64,000 bases of DNA from Legionella beliardensis (GTDB lineage Bacteria; Pseudomonadota; Gammaproteobacteria; Legionellales; Legionellaceae). Each line of letters opens with the position of its first letter. The first letter of the stretch is position 1. Below, in pieces: positions 62,796-64,000 of this stretch. The notes under the pieces were generated by a model. It did not search any database. It was not told the origin of the DNA and saw only the letters and a list, made by a program, of their open reading frames with translations. Location of the stretch: positions 1,389,501-1,453,500 of the forward strand of contig NZ_UGNV01000001.1 of NCBI RefSeq assembly GCF_900452395.1, in the 5' to 3' direction. The position numbers and the translations under genes were made by a program.

Positions 62796-64000
62796 CTAAT
62801 GTTCGTGATGGATATTATGGCAGTATGTTTCTTTAATCCGTGGCAAAATAAGTAGGGCAATTAACATACCAAGCGGTAAAATACTAAGAGCTAGATAATA
62901 GGCTTCTAGAGGATAAACCCTAACTTTATCGACTAGTTGACCTTGCCACATCTTATCTAAAATTAAACCGACAAAGGGTTGGGCAAGCGCAATGCCTATC
63001 ATATTCATCATATTCATGAAGCTTAAGCCCGTTGCCACATATTGTCTGCTGCATAATTCTTTTGCAATAGCAAAAGCTGGCAGAAAGCCTGCAGAAAAAA
63101 TGCCAAATAATAACAATAGCAAGTGCATTAAAAAGCCCGAACTAATCGGTGCATAAATAAATAACAAGCTAGTCGCTAAAGCGCCTATACTGCCAATATA
63201 CAAAGGCGGTTTACGCAGTCCAATGCGGTTAGAATAAATCCCCCATAACGGGCTGGCAATGGCCCAGCCAATAAAAACGAAGGAAATATAATTGGCGGCT
63301 ACCGCTTTTGCAAGATTCATTTTATACATTAAAAAAGGCACACCCCATAATCCACAGAAAACAGGCGTTGCCATGTACATTAATCCGCCGTATACAGCAA
63401 CTAACCAGAGTTGCCTGTTTTTGATTAATTTCAATAAACTAGGCCATAAATGCTCTTCATTGTCATGTGGTATATGAGCTGTAGTTGATTGGTTTGGCGC
63501 ATCTTTAGCAATTAAGAGAATAAGAATGGCTAAGAAAATACCTAATGTACCCAGAATAAACATGCTTTCCCGCCAGCCATAGGTATCTATTAACAAGGCT
63601 AAAGGTACTTCTCCGCCAATAGCACCAAGCATGCCTACTGTTACCATAATGCCTGTTAATAAAGCAAATCGATTTGCTGGAAACCAGTTGGCTGCCAACT
63701 TCATTGTACCGACGGCAGCAAACGCCGATCCAAAACCAATCATTAAGCGGGCAAAGCAGGCTGTGTAGAAACTATTGGTATAGCCAAAGGCGATAGTGCT
63801 TAAAGAACAAATTAAAGTCGCAATAGTAAGTAGGCGTTGTGGGCCAAAATAATCCATTAAAACCCCGCCAGGAAGCTGCATCGCTGCATAAGAATAAAAA
63901 TAAATTCCTGATAAAAGCCCTAAGGTTTGACTGGTAACGGCAAAATCCCGCATCAATTCATTGCTCATCACACTAGGTGAGACTTGTAATAAGCATTCAT
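62796..64000 (-). CDS. MFS transporter (5' end outside the window)
   Basis: The last 401 or so residues of an inner-membrane major facilitator transporter. The frame stays open to the window edge: upstream of the GTG at 63971 it reads LLQVSPSVMSNELMRDF, a normal N-terminal TM1 region, so the true start lies beyond 64000. Eleven or so hydrophobic segments are visible. GIYFYSYAAMQLPGGVLMDY and FGPQRLLTIATLICSLSTIA give the loop between TM2 and TM3, and ARLMIGFGSAFAAVGTMKLA precedes NWFPANRFALLTGIMVTVGM. This resembles organic-anion or glucarate-type permeases common in Legionella. The substrate is unknown. It ends 27 bp before the miaB start region on the same strand. Confidence 0.88.
   Translation of the reverse strand, partial: ECLLQVSPSVMSNELMRDFAVTSQTLGLLSGIYFYSYAAMQLPGGVLMDYFGPQRLLTIATLICSLSTIAFGYTNSFYTACFARLMIGFGSAFAAVGTMKLAANWFPANRFALLTGIMVTVGMLGAIGGEVPLALLIDTYGWRESMFILGTLGIFLAILILLIAKDAPNQSTTAHIPHDNEEHLWPSLLKLIKNRQLWLVAVYGGLMYMATPVFCGLWGVPFLMYKMNLAKAVAANYISFVFIGWAIASPLWGIYSNRIGLRKPPLYIGSIGALATSLLFIYAPISSGFLMHLLLLLFGIFSAGFLPAFAIAKELCSRQYVATGLSFMNMMNMIGIALAQPFVGLILDKMWQGQLVDKVRVYPLEAYYLALSILPLGMLIALLILPRIKETYCHNIHHEH

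Overview
This AT-rich window looks like a chromosomal segment of a Legionella species or close relative. The main reasons are the order zwf-pgl-edd-glk-eda-sugar porter next to a secreted GH15 glucoamylase (the Entner-Doudoroff locus known from L. pneumophila), a short GspC-type protein, a very long ankyrin-like repeat protein of the kind found among Dot/Icm effectors, and many short intergenic palindromes. The species cannot be named from sequence alone.

Layout. 1-575: 5' part of a glycine-rich stress-type protein. 681-9148: Entner-Doudoroff operon, whose last gene, a sugar/proton symporter, is split by a complete IS30-family element with a 4-bp target duplication. 9237-13260: glucoamylase, a cytokinin-oxidase-like flavoprotein and an O-methyltransferase. 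13312-13555: cluster of palindromic repeats. 13857-20224: GspC-like protein, Sel1 lipoprotein, Ca2+/Na+ antiporter, MFS exporter, mutY and an AsmA-like gene. 20652-22183: two co-transcribed genes of unknown function. 22453-28121: HtrA-type protease, pyrE, cold-shock protein, SDR, LplT-like transporter and hemF. 28290-33423: orphan FlgD-like gene, repeats, a DUF2130 protein, a 258-bp nested palindromic element, a DEAD-box helicase and a GST.

33606-55037 is the most striking part. It holds phosphomannomutase and GDP-mannose pyrophosphorylase genes, two paralogous GT4 glycosyltransferases, an alpha/beta hydrolase, and a membrane fusion protein/ABC ATPase/ABC-2 permease/TolC export set. A three-gene assembly line follows: FAAL-ACP-C; FAAL-ACP-C-FkbH-type HAD; ACP-thioester reductase. 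There is no amino-acid adenylation domain and no thioesterase. My inference is that the line acylates a glycerate unit with two fatty acids, releases it reductively, mannosylates it and exports it, giving a mannosylated acyl-glycerol-type lipid. The two FAAL segments are near-identical tandem copies ending abruptly at the phosphopantetheine serine.

55086-57878 encodes the 930-aa repeat protein. 58130-58206 is an elongator tRNA-Met. 58347-62768 (minus strand) is a housekeeping operon miaB-rluD-pgeF-degP ending in a clear terminator, followed by a 5'-truncated MFS transporter running off the window.
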